Origin: Lunularia cruciata | Taxonomy: Eukaryota; Streptophyta; Marchantiopsida; Lunulariales; Lunulariaceae | Assembly: GCA_948567375.1 (NCBI GenBank) | Contig: OX419760.1 | Coordinates: forward strand, 21,824,001-21,888,000 | Direction: 5' to 3' | DNA length: 64,000 bases | Shown here: in pieces, positions 1-10,881 of the stretch | Position numbering within the stretch: the first letter of the stretch is position 1 | Layout: the number at the start of each line of letters is the position of its first letter | Made by a program: the position numbers and the translations under genes | The notes under the pieces: generated by a model | Databases searched by the model: none | Seen by the model: only the letters and a program-made list of their open reading frames with translations | Told to the model about the DNA's origin: nothing

Positions 1-44
1 GACTGTTGAAAGGGAGAGGATTTGGGACATTCATATCCATATTA

Positions 45-266
45 TCATAATAGAATGTAGATCATCAAATCCCACTCTCTGTCATATATCACCACAGGTA
101 GAATCACCGGGTTTGGTGAGTTCATCACTCTGTCCATGAATTCCGCACCAAAGTGATAAACTAGCGATACCCTCATCTGCTCACGTTGGATGTACATAAC
201 CTTGATGTGGAATGGGTTTGAGAATGGAAAGCTAAGTACGGGAAATTGTCCTCCCGGTGCATCCAT
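45..266 (-). CDS. Chromovirus upstream ORF, first half (E1 copy)
   Basis: A 73-codon frame opens with MDAPGGQF and ends with TIYILL followed by TGA. It lies between the primer site and where gag would start. The same frame is present in C (31027-31248), B (37760-37981) and, decayed, in A. The continuation in the +1 frame begins at the TGA and runs off the window. I do not recognise a domain. The reading-frame match among copies suggests it is or was translated; no function is claimed. Confidence 0.5.
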   Translation of the reverse strand: MDAPGGQFPVLSFPFSNPFHIKVMYIQREQMRVSLVYHFGAEFMDRVMNSPNPVILPVVIYDREWDLMIYILL

Positions 267-406
267 CCTATCCGCTCTCTAAAGTCCTTCCTAAGTCTAG
301 CAATTACTATATGTTCTCCACCTCAAATTACTCAATTTCAGTAGTTCGTGCTATTCCAAGAGGAGTGATCCACTCTCTTGGACTAGAACACTTGCTCAGA
401 TACCAT

Positions 407-1143
407 TGTAATACTCCGAGGACAAGAGAAGAGAGAAAATACAGATTGCACACTCAAACATTCGATGCCCCAAGGGAGCGCCTTCTCTTTATTATATAGA
501 CAAAGAGGATCTCCTCCAAGGAAGCTCCACCATAGGATTAGGGACACAGATAGGTGATATGTCAGCAAGCTCCACCCTTGGATTACTTACTTGGATGGGT
601 GACCTGTCTAGTCTAGGTCCTATCTGGTTGGTCAAACAAGCTTTGACCAGAGGGAATCTTTTAGGGAATCTTCCTGTAGGAATCTTAGAATCACGTGAGG
701 AAGGTACCATTGGAAAGCTCTCGATGAGACAAAGCAGGGGGGAGGGAAGGTCAGCCTATCCTTTGTTAGGGGGGATCTGCACATTTTCAAGGTCTAATTC
801 ATCCGTTTAGGCCTCCAAAATTGCCTTAAAAGATTTCAGGCATATTTCGGTTCCTACTTTATAAGTAGAAGTCCCCTTTTGGTGATACATCTTTCTGATC
901 TATTTAGTCCATCATGTGTAACATCCTTCCAAATGTTACCAAACCAATTCTCACCTTTATATCATATGTCTAGCTATTGGTTCTAAGGTTCTCAAGTCTA
1001 TTTTGGTTTTTGCCCTATTAGTAGAAATACTCTTTTGGTGCTACTTCTATCTGATCTATTTTGACCATCTTGTATAACATCATTTCAGATGTAACCAAAC
1101 CAAATTTCACATCTAGATCATATGGCTAGCTATTGGTATTACA
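407..1143 (-). repeat. E1 5' LTR (737 bp, two-module U3)
   Basis: On the minus strand the LTR begins TGTAATACC and ends GTATTACA, both termini the same as in the other LTRs of this family. It belongs to the long subfamily, with two copies of a ~156-bp U3 module (the stretches around 850-1000 and 1000-1143). The primer-binding site follows directly on the internal side. The outer flank at 1144 is ordinary AT-rich DNA. Confidence 0.9.
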
Positions 1144-1581
1144 CCTTAAAGTTATATTTCTACAATTTGCATATATAGCAAAAGTATTTTATGCCACATT
1201 GAACTTATATTATTACTACTAGTTTCACATAATTTATATGAAAACTTGGATTTGGAGATATGCTTTTCCGCTTAAGTTTCTTAGGACATGCACTCTATTA
1301 AGAGATCAACTAAGGAGGAAATGTTTTAGTGCACAAGAAAAGGTAACAACCTCTCCAATTTGCTTAGGTTGCAAATATTTTGTAATTCAAAAGAATTTTA
1401 TGCAATAAGTAGTAGATGAAATTATAGTAATTAGATCAATCTACCTAGATCATTGATCCCTTTCCATGTAAGTCAATTCCAACTCTTTTATGAAAGAAAT
1501 GCAAACTAAAGTAGAGTATCAATTCCAGCACTTTTATGCAAGAAATACAAACTAAAGTAGAGTATACAATTGACTCTTTGT
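1144..1581. other. AT-rich spacer with a 46-bp tandem duplication
   Basis: No coding frame or element is recognisable. A 46-bp unit starting TCAATTCCA occurs twice in direct succession at 1473-1518 and 1519-1564 with a few mismatches. Confidence 0.6.
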
Positions 1582-2228
1582 CATGCGTATATACATTGCT
1601 ACACAACATACATTGCTGTCAACATCATACACTATAGAAGCAAAACTCACACATAAGTCATACATGTACTCTAAAGTGCCACAATAATCAGATTGTTTAC
1701 AACTCAAATCAAATCAATAATTGATCTGATCCTCAACAACTTGCAAACAGTAGGCACTGATTACAGTCAAGCCACACCCACTCTAGCTAGGAGACTCCAA
1801 GTGACTCTTGCCGGTTTTCTGTCCACTCTAGCCAAGAACTCGACGGCTCAACATCAGAGAAGTGAGCTCTCTAGAGCTACACTTCTAGGGTATACTCTTG
1901 ATTTTGACCTAGGTCTCATCCCAACAGTCCTGCTGATGGCACACCCAATGATGTGGATGGTGCAAGTGACGGTGGGCCCCACCATGAAATCAATACCCCA
2001 AACACAAAATCTGACCATCGGAAAGTAGTCTATGAGTAATTACCAAAATGCTTCTAACTACTATCATTAGAACTCCAATGTCCAAGCAATCTAGATGCAA
2101 CATTACAAATGGCATGATAGTTGTCGTGCGTAAATACATTGTTACACAACATACATCGCTATCAACATCATACACTATAGAAGCACAACTCACACATAAG
2201 TCATACATGAACTCTAAAGTGCCACAAT
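1582..2228 (-). repeat. F 3' LTR with a duplicated 107-bp end
   Basis: The LTR body at 1690-2119 matches 8661-9084. It is bracketed by two direct copies of a ~107-bp block, 1582-1688 and 2121-2228. Read on the minus strand each block begins TGTGGCACTTTAGAG, and the inner one follows a purine-rich run, as expected of an LTR start. The outer block therefore looks like the start of a second, truncated LTR placed in tandem. The right-hand LTR lacks this block. Confidence 0.65.
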
Positions 2229-3237
2229 TGCTCCTCTAGCTGGTGGTTAGGCCTCTCTAACACTAGATAGCCATCTACTCCAAGTATATGGTATACCCTA
2301 TGATGGGCAAAGATCGGGAGGCCAAGTGCTATGGAACCCCATTGTTAGTTACTTATCTGCAATCTTTACCATATAACAAATGAACTAGCTGAAGGTCAAG
2401 TACATCTAGGACATAACCATTGTCCTTGAGGAACCACCATCAAGGGAAGAGTCATACATGCCATATGCCATCAACTCAAACAACTATCACACACTAACAA
2501 AGTAATAGCTCCACTAGAAGAGCTGCATAACATACACCTCAAGCTTGCACATACAAGTGCCAAGCTTGAGTCCATAATACCATCAATGTTTGGGAGGTGG
2601 TATGGCGCACAATTACGCACATGATCCTTTCAAACAACACCATCATATCCTTCAAACACAAGGACTCAAGATGGCAGACCTCACGCACTCTCAAGATAGT
2701 GCGGCTTGTCAAAACATCAAGTGTCATTGTTGTTGTTTGTTGTAGATATACATAGTCACTTGGATGAAATCAAAAGACCAAGGGTCTATAACCTCCTCCT
2801 CAAATAGTAGCATAACATAAGGTATCCTTATGTTGAGCAATCACCAAGTTCTCGAAGACCATCAACATCATTCTCCAAAAGATCTCGGCCTATTGAGAAC
2901 ATGCGCTCATCCATACATCAAGATCATCCAAGTCCCAAATCATAGTAGCATCTCAAAAAATGGCTATAGGTTAATCTAGATCTTGTCCATAGAGTGGAAA
3001 GTAAGGAGAGAAGGATGCTAAGGAGGCTTGCCGGCTGAACCAATAGCCCATGGCCAAGCACAGTAACTAGAGATTTTAATCTCCCAGGTGGCCTCTTTGC
3101 AAACCATACTTTTGCAATCCTCTCCTCACTATCTGAACCACTCTCTCTACTAAACCATTTGCCTCAAGGTGATCTTGGGAGGTAGTACGATGATCAATCA
3201 AAGCATTATCACATAAGACCTAAAACTTCCCAAAAAA
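2229..3237 (-). other. F 3' internal region, no readable domain
   Basis: This stretch lies between the integrase core and the 3' LTR. It should hold the integrase C-terminus and 3' untranslated part, but stops in every frame prevent a domain call. Confidence 0.45.
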
Positions 3238-3683
3238 CTATATACCTTGATCAGTCAAAACCTCAATTGGTGCACCAAAATGATTGAGAACCCGATCCAA
3301 GAACAAGTAAGTCATCCCTTCACTGGACTTGTAAGGAAGTGCCACCAACTCAATCCACTTGGAGAAGTGCTCCACCATCACCAAAACATACCAATGACAT
3401 CTCACAGTCAATGATAAAGGTCCAGCAAAGTCCAAATTCCAATGGTAACCTATCCCATGATAGGTAATGGATGTAACTATGGCATAAGAGCATTGAATGA
3501 TGCTCTAACTTGGTCAAAAACCACACATTTGGCAACAAACCATTGCACATTGGTCTGCATACCATGCCACCAATATTGACTTTGGAGTAAGCTATATGTA
3601 TGCTTTACTCTAAAATGTCCTAGCTCCTCATGAGCATGACGGACCAACTGTAGTCTTTGAGATGGAAATGGTACTACTCTCAC
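3238..3683 (-). pseudogene. Integrase of F (zinc-binding region and DDE core, broken)
   Basis: The upstream frame (3683-3477) contains the HAHEELGHFRVKHTYSLL and QYWWHGM patterns of the H2C2 zinc-binding region of Ty3 integrases. The next frame (3435-3238) begins MDFAGPL and continues to FSKWIELVAL and VLTDQGI, which carry the first two catalytic aspartates of the DDE core. The glutamate is not readable. A frame change and stops separate the pieces, so no functional integrase can be made. Known family: retroviral-type integrase, which inserts element cDNA into the genome. Confidence 0.75.
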
Positions 3684-3689
3684 TCTACC

Positions 3690-4600
3690 ATCCTCCTATA
3701 CACGCAAAAGGTGTTTGCCCTCCAATTTGAACCGTCTGGCTTGTTGAAGAACACAATCTCTCTCCTTGGCCCCAATTTTGCTACCCACAACACCAGTGCA
3801 AAGATAGTCCACCACTAAGATATCATCATGAATGTCTCGCTGAACTGTACCAATATCTTCACTCTTTGGATCTATGACCTCAATAACTCCTCTTGTATGT
3901 GTTGAGAGAGATACCACCAAAGTCCCAATAAATATACAAAGAAAGGCAGATGCATGCCAACCTGGCACCATCTCCTCATCTGTCTCACCATGCCAATGTG
4001 CTTCGGTTTGATCCTACTAGTTGGGACATGGGTTTCTACTCAACCCATCTGCATCACGATTCACCACTCCAGGTCTATGAATAAGCATGAAATCATACTC
4101 TTGTAAAATCAGAGCCCATCATGCAAGCTTCTTTGAGAGCTTGTTGGACTCTATCTACCACTTCAATGGCTGATGATTAGTGATGAGAGTGAAGGAATTA
4201 CCAAATAGGTAACATCAAAAATGTGCTAATGCCCAAACTGCTACCAAGCACTCTCCCTCATATGAACTATACTTTGCCTCTGTTGAATTGTTAGAGCAAC
4301 TAGCATAGGGCACCACAAACTCCTTCCCATCATCATCATGCTGAGTGAGCACTGCTCCAAGCTCCAACATACTCCAATCAGTATGAACCTGAAATGGTCA
4401 TCCTCTAATCGGTCTTCTCAAAATAGGAGCAAATGTCAACCTCTCCTTGAGCTCTACAAAAGCTCTCTCTTGCTCATCTCCTCAACACCACTCTTGTGTA
4501 AGCTTGGTTAGCTTTGTCAAGGCCTTGGAAATGGTACTAAATCCTCTAACATAGTGGCAATAGAAGTTTTCCAACCCAAGGAATGCTCGCACTCTGCTCA
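3690..4600 (-). pseudogene. RNase H and linker of F (broken)
   Basis: A minus frame at 3971-3696 (ending KLEGKHLLRV) leads into the integrase zinc region, as the pol linker does in this class. Between it and the reverse transcriptase the expected RNase H region is present only as fragments in shifting frames, for example a region around 4060-4110 whose translation suits the end of RNase H. Assignment rests on position as much as on residues. Confidence 0.5.
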
Positions 4601-4610
4601 TATATGTAGG

Positions 4611-5230
4611 TCAAGGAATACGTGCAATAGCCTCCATCTTGGTTTGTTGAACACCAAGTACTCCGGGGTAGATAGTGTGACCTAAATACTCAACCTGCTC
4701 ATGGAAGAACCTACACATCCCAAGATGTAATTTGAGTCCATGAGATCTCAACCTATCAAACACCTCCAACAAATATCTCTCATGCTCATCCACAGTAGTG
4801 CTATACACCAAAATGCCATCAATATAGCACCGAGCAAAATCTAATCTAGCTAGGATCCTGTCCATGACCCTCTAGAACTCAGTAGGAGTATTCTATAACC
4901 CAAATGATAAGAACTCCCACTGATATAACACATCCTTACCATGAAGATCAATAGCCCAAAATGTTATCTTGGATTTATCCTCCTCATTGATTGGAAATTG
5001 ATTGTATTCAGCTTGAAGATCCAAAATACAAAAGATCTTGCATGCCCAATTGTATCAAAGATCTCCTCCAGTGTAGGCATGGTATAATGATCAACCCTAG
5101 TCTTTTGATTGACAAGACAATAATCTCCACACATCTGCCTATTTGTGTAGTTGCCATGCATATCACTCTTGGTTTGCATCATTGTCGTTGATGCATACTC
5201 TCTATGTGAAATCTCCACCAAACCAACCTC
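4611..5230 (-). pseudogene. Reverse transcriptase of F (broken)
   Basis: The first part (5221-4964) contains DYCLVNQKT, DHYTMPTLEEIFDTIG and a degraded DLRSGYHQ-like motif (RT motif A). The second part (4865-4611) has YIDGILVYSTTVDEHERYL, the altered YVDDILV catalytic motif, with the second aspartate read as Gly. LGHTIYPGVL follows at the usual place. An intervening stretch near 4880-4960 is out of frame. The loss of one catalytic aspartate plus the frameshifts make it dead. Confidence 0.75.
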
Positions 5231-8200
5231 AAAAAGGTCATTATTTTGGCTCTAAATCAATGTCCTCTCCATATCACTATATTGATAAGGACATCGGAAA
5301 ATGGGTATATCATTAGTCAACTCAATGTGTATACCAGGTCCCTTTAGAGCACCCAAATCCTTCATACTGAAAGCAAAACAACTTGTGTAGCTCCTCAAGA
5401 ACCTCCAAACCCTCTATCTTTCCTTTCCTATAAGCTTGGGTCCAAGATCTAGCTCCCAAGTATCCTCTGTAACTATAGTAAGAGTGGAAGATGTACTGAT
5501 TGGCTGCTACATTGGGCCCTTGGGAGCAATAGTATCATGTTTCCGACTACTAGAGGTCCCAACCTTTGTATGAAAAACTCCCTCCACTTTGGCTGCAAGC
5601 TCCACACGTCCTCTAGCTACATCTCTAGTAGACCAAGAGTGTAATCCAAGTAGACCATGCTCACTTGGATGGACTCCAAGTAGACCACTCTCCCTAGTAG
5701 CCACTAGCTACATCCCAAGAATACCCTATCCACTCGGTCCATTGCCCCTAGCATGTGCCTGAATTGTCTCGATAGGCAAAGGGCTCACAAGTGTCCAAGT
5801 AGTTATGTCTATCAAGCATATCCTATGCTGCTCTGCCAAGCCAAGGCTCACAATCCAAGTCAAATAGTTCAGGTCCATAGCTTGACCTAACACCTAACGC
5901 TTGGATGCCTCTAACACTACTAGAACAACAATAATACCAATGCAAAAACCCATTGTGTGCTCTTTCTCATCGACTTCCACCAATTGGTGTAACTGTGAGT
6001 CCCAAACAAGTCTAGGACCCCCTTCTCAAAAAGCATGAGAACCTGAGAAACTCATAAATGTGAGAAAAGTGGCTCTAGGCTGTCCAACTAGGTTCACCAC
6101 TGCCATAGGTGATCTATCAGCCGCTACCATTGTCTAAGAGTGATACCCAACATCCAAGATGTCATCAACAAGGATGTGGTCTAGTCATTGAATCCCATCA
6201 TATGCATGTTGTAGAACCTTTCTAGGTAAGAGGTTTGTCCACCAAAGACAAAGATGATGAGCCTGTGATCCCATTCTGGTTGCATCTAATAGTACAGTAG
6301 GTCCCATCCAAGAATGGACCTAATGTGTACTCACCACCACTCTAGTGCAAGAATCACCCATCAAAGGAACATTCTCCAAAAGCTAAGTTGGAGAAACAAA
6401 CTGATGGACCTAGAGATGTCGTAGTATCCGTAATATATCCCAAAACACACCTGAATAGGGATCCTAAAGACCCAAACCTCGACCAGCACGTGTATGTCCC
6501 TAACATGGCCATCTAGAAATTACCAAGTGAATAGGCTCATGTCTCTCCAAATCATGCGCCTCCAATAAGGAAATGTCTGTTGGTAGGGCCTTTTTGTAAC
6601 CCCTGACTACTGACATTGGTAATAACTCAAGATATCGATAGGCCAAGTGTGCCACATGATGTAGAGAGACTCGCCTAGCAGTCTCATCTCTCTCTACATA
6701 CAAGTACCTCTGTACTCGTATACCCGCTTGTAGTACCATAGCTAGTCCGGTGCTAATCCCATCAAACAACTCCAATAAACATACTCCCTCTATTGGATAC
6801 TATCAAGCAATGAGTGTGGTATCCAAAGGTGTCAAGGTAATTGACTCTAGAGGCTCATACTCACTCTCATCTCTTGGTGGTACAAAGGCTCCACTCCAAG
6901 CTTGTTGCACCAACCAATATGCATGCTGATGCAATGCTTCCTTTGAACTCCACAATGGAACATCCAAGGTGGATGAAACAATCGCATTTGTACTCCAAAT
7001 CCGAGTGATCTCCTCTGGTATTGAAGTATGATTTGCATGGGTATTCCCCTCCAATAAGTCACCAGGCCAAGTAACAACACTACTAAAAGCTAAAATTGAT
7101 GTTGCCATGGTCTTAGACTATAGTGAGCCAAGACTGCCACTACTAAAGCATACTTGCACGCGACATACTCATCCCTCACCTGATTGCCAACCTGGTCTAT
7201 AAGAGGATGTCTCCTCCCAATAGTCAATATTGAAACCCATGAGGTATAGCACTGCTCCAACGACAAGCACATCATATGACTCAATTATGGTCACAATAGC
7301 CTAAGCTCTCACCATCGAGCTATTAGACGGATGACCATGTTGAACTTGGACAACAAGCTCCCCATGAATGATGTACTATGTCAAACTACCACCTAGAGAT
7401 GTCTGGATCTAAAATGGACACCTCTCCACATTGGTCTTCTATAACCCTAGACCGACAACTCTTGGATGAAGTCATCCAACTCAATGGTACCCATTGTACC
7501 AGAGTAATGCTTGGGGCCTTTGGAGGCCCCAAAAATCTCATCCATGTCCCGCAACAACAGTGTGGACACACCAAGTGCACTCTCAATTGAATTAGCTCCT
7601 ATGTCAAACTCCAACTCAGAATCAATCTCTTCCCTCACTTAGACTTGAGATATAGGCTGATATCGAGCACCACTCCGAGTAAACCCATTGTGTAATAGAA
7701 GGCTACCTCCTTTGGAATCCCCAAAGAACTTTGTCATGACAAAGTAATTGCAAACTGTCAACCTCAAACTGCAAGCACCCCACCAAGTGCCAACACCACC
7801 AACCAAGCACCACCAAGTACCAACCCTAGTGGAACACAACCCACTAATGTAACTCTAATTAAGACACATACACTAAGGGAAAGGGCAACCTTTAACCTGC
7901 CATCACAACACTCACTCTCACAGTCTATAGGTCATCACTTCTTGCCTCACCAAAGAGAAACAAAGATAGTCTAACTAGTCATCACTGCAGCCTCACTACC
8001 AAGAGCACACTAGAGCACCAACGCTCTAAATTCAAGGTACCTCACACAAACACCATGCACAAACAAGAAGCAAAGAATGGAGGGGGTCCAATCACAAGAA
8101 ATATAAATGAAAACCCTCCTTCTCATAAAATAACATTATATTGACCCTGTCACCATTGGGCATTTGATATAATCGGAACACTTATCTACTTCCTACGCTA

Positions 8201-8655
8201 CAAGGATCACTGAGAAAGGGATCTTCTTGCCAAAATATGTTCTTCTTGCTAAAATCTAACATAAATACTTCACAAAATTTGACATAAAATCTGACATAAA
8301 TCCCTAAATTTGGCTGACCTCTAAATCTTCAGCTAACTCTTCACTCAAGCCAAATTGGAAAAATGGATTTTGTCCAATCTCTACTTCACAAGGATTTGCT
8401 CCCAACTCCACCTTCAATTTCACTTTCTGAGCTCAACTCGCAACAAATTAGTACTACTTTCACCTCTTGAGCTCAAAAGCATAACTATCACTTGAAAATT
8501 GCTTCTCTCTAGCTCCAAACTTTGCCAGCGCTTTTGCACACAATCTCTCTCAGGGAAATCTGAATTATTTGATCACGACACCACAATCCACCGAGCTTGG
8601 AGATACGACCAACACTCGTAGTTCCCGTACCCAATTTCCCCCTGGCTCACTTCTT
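5231..8655 (-). other. F gag/protease and 5' leader region, heavily decayed
   Basis: Only short minus frames survive, such as 6775-6500 (with RRVSLHHVAHLAYRYLELL), 7108-6803 (with ALHQHAYWLVQQAWSGAF) and 5704-5507. By position these should derive from gag and protease, but I recognise neither a zinc knuckle nor the protease DTGA motif. No host gene is visible on either strand. Confidence 0.4.
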
Positions 8656-8660
8656 TGATG

Positions 8661-9084
8661 TAATCAAATCATTTACAACTCAAATCAACTTAAATCAGAT
8701 CAGTACTTGATCTGATCCTCAACAACTTGCTAACAATAGGGCCTCACCAATTCTAGCTAAGAGACTCCAGGTGACGCTCATCGGCTTTCTGTCCACTCTA
8801 GCCAAGAACTCAAAGGCTCAACATCAAAAAAGTGAGCTCTCTGGACCTGCACTTCCAAGGTATACTCTTGATTTTGACCTAGGTCTTATCCCAACGGTCC
8901 TGTTGACCCAATGGTGAGGATGATGCAAGTGACGGTGGGCCACACCATGAAGTCAATACCCCGAACACAAAATCTGACCGTCTGAAAGTAATCTATGAGT
9001 AACTGCCAAAATGCCTCTAACTACTATCATTGGATCTCAATGTCCAAACAATCTAGATGCGACACTACAAATGACGTGATATCT
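8661..9084 (-). repeat. F 5' LTR, truncated
   Basis: This stretch aligns over its length with 1690-2119 and shares blocks such as GATCTGATCCTCAACAACTT and TTGATTTTGACCTAGGTCT. It lacks the 107-bp block found at the other LTR, so its outer end is lost or replaced at about 9085. Confidence 0.75.
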
Positions 9085-9807
9085 TAGTGAATATACTATT
9101 TTGTGATACTAGAAATGATTCTCAAGTTATTAAATTGAAGCAAGAGGTCACTTTATGTGGCAAACTTCATTCTTAAGAGTTTATAAAAGATTTCATGCTT
9201 TGAAATATCTTAGTGATAGTAATTTTTTTAAGAGTATTTCTATCACCTATATTAATTGGGAAATTATAGTTCAAGCTTGAGCTTTTGATATAATTTATGA
9301 CTAACAACTTTAGAAATTATTGATTTTGACTAATATCTTGTTAGATTTTGCAGATATTTTGCCATATATCTAGTAAATTTTGTTATTTTGACTTCTGTAG
9401 ATGTTTTAGGAGGGTGTTATTAGTAATTTGGTAATAGATGTATTTGATTTCTCTTGTTATTTTAGTATATAATTTTCCATGCCTTCTACTTTCTATGTTT
9501 CTATATCGAGAGATATAACAACTCTTTTTAGATATATTTTAGTTCATCACGTATTATCTCAAGGATAGATATTTAGATGTAAATTACATTTAAAAAATAT
9601 TTATGCAAAGAATTTGAACTTCTTATAAAATCAAAATTTATTCAAACTATGTTTTCTGTTTCTAATTTCTGTTAAAATTATCTAGAGAATTCCCTTTCTA
9701 ATTATGTTATATACATTATTTCAAATCACCATTATAATTCAGTCATGTATATCAGTCACAAATCTTACGGGATGTCATAAAGATGAAAAATGCAACCCCG
9801 TAAAACA
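9085..9807. other. AT-rich spacer, nothing recognised
   Basis: Very AT-rich sequence with stops in every frame. No repeat, gene or element was recognised. Confidence 0.5.
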
Positions 9808-9878
9808 CATGAAGGACGGGAGGACCCCATCCAGCCGTACAAGGGAGAGGCAAAATAGGTAAAATGGCTAGGCCCTAT
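9808..9878 (-). repeat. ~97-bp dispersed repeat, partial copy
   Basis: On the minus strand this reads ...GCCATTTTACCTATTTTG, CCTCTCCCTTGTACGGCT, GATGGGGTCCTCCCGTCC, which aligns with the copies at 62947, 63650 and 50131. The conserved terminal CGCGGTCGCC block is missing, so this copy is truncated or diverged at that end. Confidence 0.7.
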
Positions 9879-9961
9879 TTATTCTTACATGTGTCAAAAC
9901 TAATGTAAATTAAGTCATGCCAAAGAAATCTGGAACAAGATCCGATGTCTGACCATCCACC

Positions 9962-10192
9962 TTAATCTGGTGACGTTTTCAGGGTGTCAAATTTGGAAAG
10001 TTTTGTTATAAAACCATTTATGTCCGCTGTCGTCCCGATGGATGGTTGTGTGATGCCATCTTGTTCTTGGGAACTGGTACAAACAATGAAGTTCTCAAAA
10101 TACACTTTAGAAAAACCTCTTGGCTTGGACATTGAATCCATATATTGACGTGCAAGTCCTTGTCTTCCATAGAACTGCTGACCGAATCTCAC
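9962..10192 (-). CDS. Hypothetical short ORF, possible exon
   Basis: A 76-codon minus frame (with FGQQFYGRQGLARQYMDSM) lies between a short repeat and the lipase gene. A stop lies just upstream in frame, and a TGTCTTACAG that could be a splice acceptor lies near 10222. I recognise no domain. It may be a chance frame; it is listed because it is the only sizeable frame in this part of the gene island. Confidence 0.15.
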   Translation of the reverse strand: MRFGQQFYGRQGLARQYMDSMSKPRGFSKVYFENFIVCTSSQEQDGITQPSIGTTADINGFITKLSKFDTLKTSPD

Positions 10193-10881
10193 ATTTGATT
10201 ATGTCCCAAGTTCCCTGTAAGACAGTCAAAGAGATTGTTGTCCTGCTTCCATGATTGAGCATGAAGCATTATCTAGGCTAGGTTATTGAGTATGCTTCCT
10301 CCTGGGGGATTGAGATTATCTGCCAAGAATGATTTATTTACCAGTCTCTGCCGAATAGTGTGATCTTTGCTGCTGTATACAGCTGAGAGAGGTGTATTAA
10401 GTTCTAACGAATGAAACAGCATCTCTTCATACATCTCGCAGTGGTTTAATATTAAGCAAAACGAACACGAAGAAGAATGGCAACGAATAATATAGTTTGT
10501 TTCGAGTTAGCAATAGGAGAGTAAAACGAGTGAGTGCATATCATGTCATTGGGTGAGAACACTGTAGTAGGAAAAAAAGTTCTCATTCTTCCAGTAACGT
10601 GTAGCGTACTGTGAGAGGTACACAGAGGATGAATGCGAATGAATCACGGGACTAGCTGGTCGATAGCTATACTGTACAATGGCCTAAGGTCCCACAAAGG
10701 GAATGGAAGAGTAGTTTCTAGGACTAAAATTGCATCAGTCTCTACTGTGACAACAGTCTATACTTGTAACCTTTGCATTGGTAAACTATCCCATTTGTTA
10801 GCGACTGCGCAACTTTAAATGGTGAAAAGCTCTCGAACTGCTGCTCATCCTGCTATTAAGATGTTTGAAGATGTTCTCGAC
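10193..10881. other. Spacer downstream of the lipase gene
   Basis: This should contain the lipase 3' untranslated region. I see no clear polyadenylation motif, RNA gene or other coding region. Confidence 0.4.

Larger units (their letters stand above)
1..1143 (-). mobile_element. E1: 5' end of a Ty3/gypsy chromovirus, cut by the window edge
   Basis: Read on the minus strand this is a 5' LTR (407-1143), a primer-binding site and the start of the internal region, which runs off the left edge. The primer site at 392-405 reads TGGTATCTGAGCAA, close to the initiator-Met tRNA site used by many plant retroelements. The internal stretch matches the corresponding parts of elements A, B and C base for base over long runs, so the family assignment is firm even though no pol lies inside the window. 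Confidence 0.85.
1582..9084 (-). mobile_element. F: decayed Ty3/gypsy element of a second family
   Basis: On the minus strand the order is LTR (8661-9084), a long gag/protease stretch, reverse transcriptase (5221-4611), RNase H and linker, integrase (3683-3238), then LTR (2228 downward). This order is Ty3/gypsy. Pol is broken by many stops. The proteins and LTRs do not resemble the chromovirus family elsewhere in the window, and no chromodomain is visible after integrase. The two LTR bodies align clearly but differ at many positions, so the insertion is old. Confidence 0.8.
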
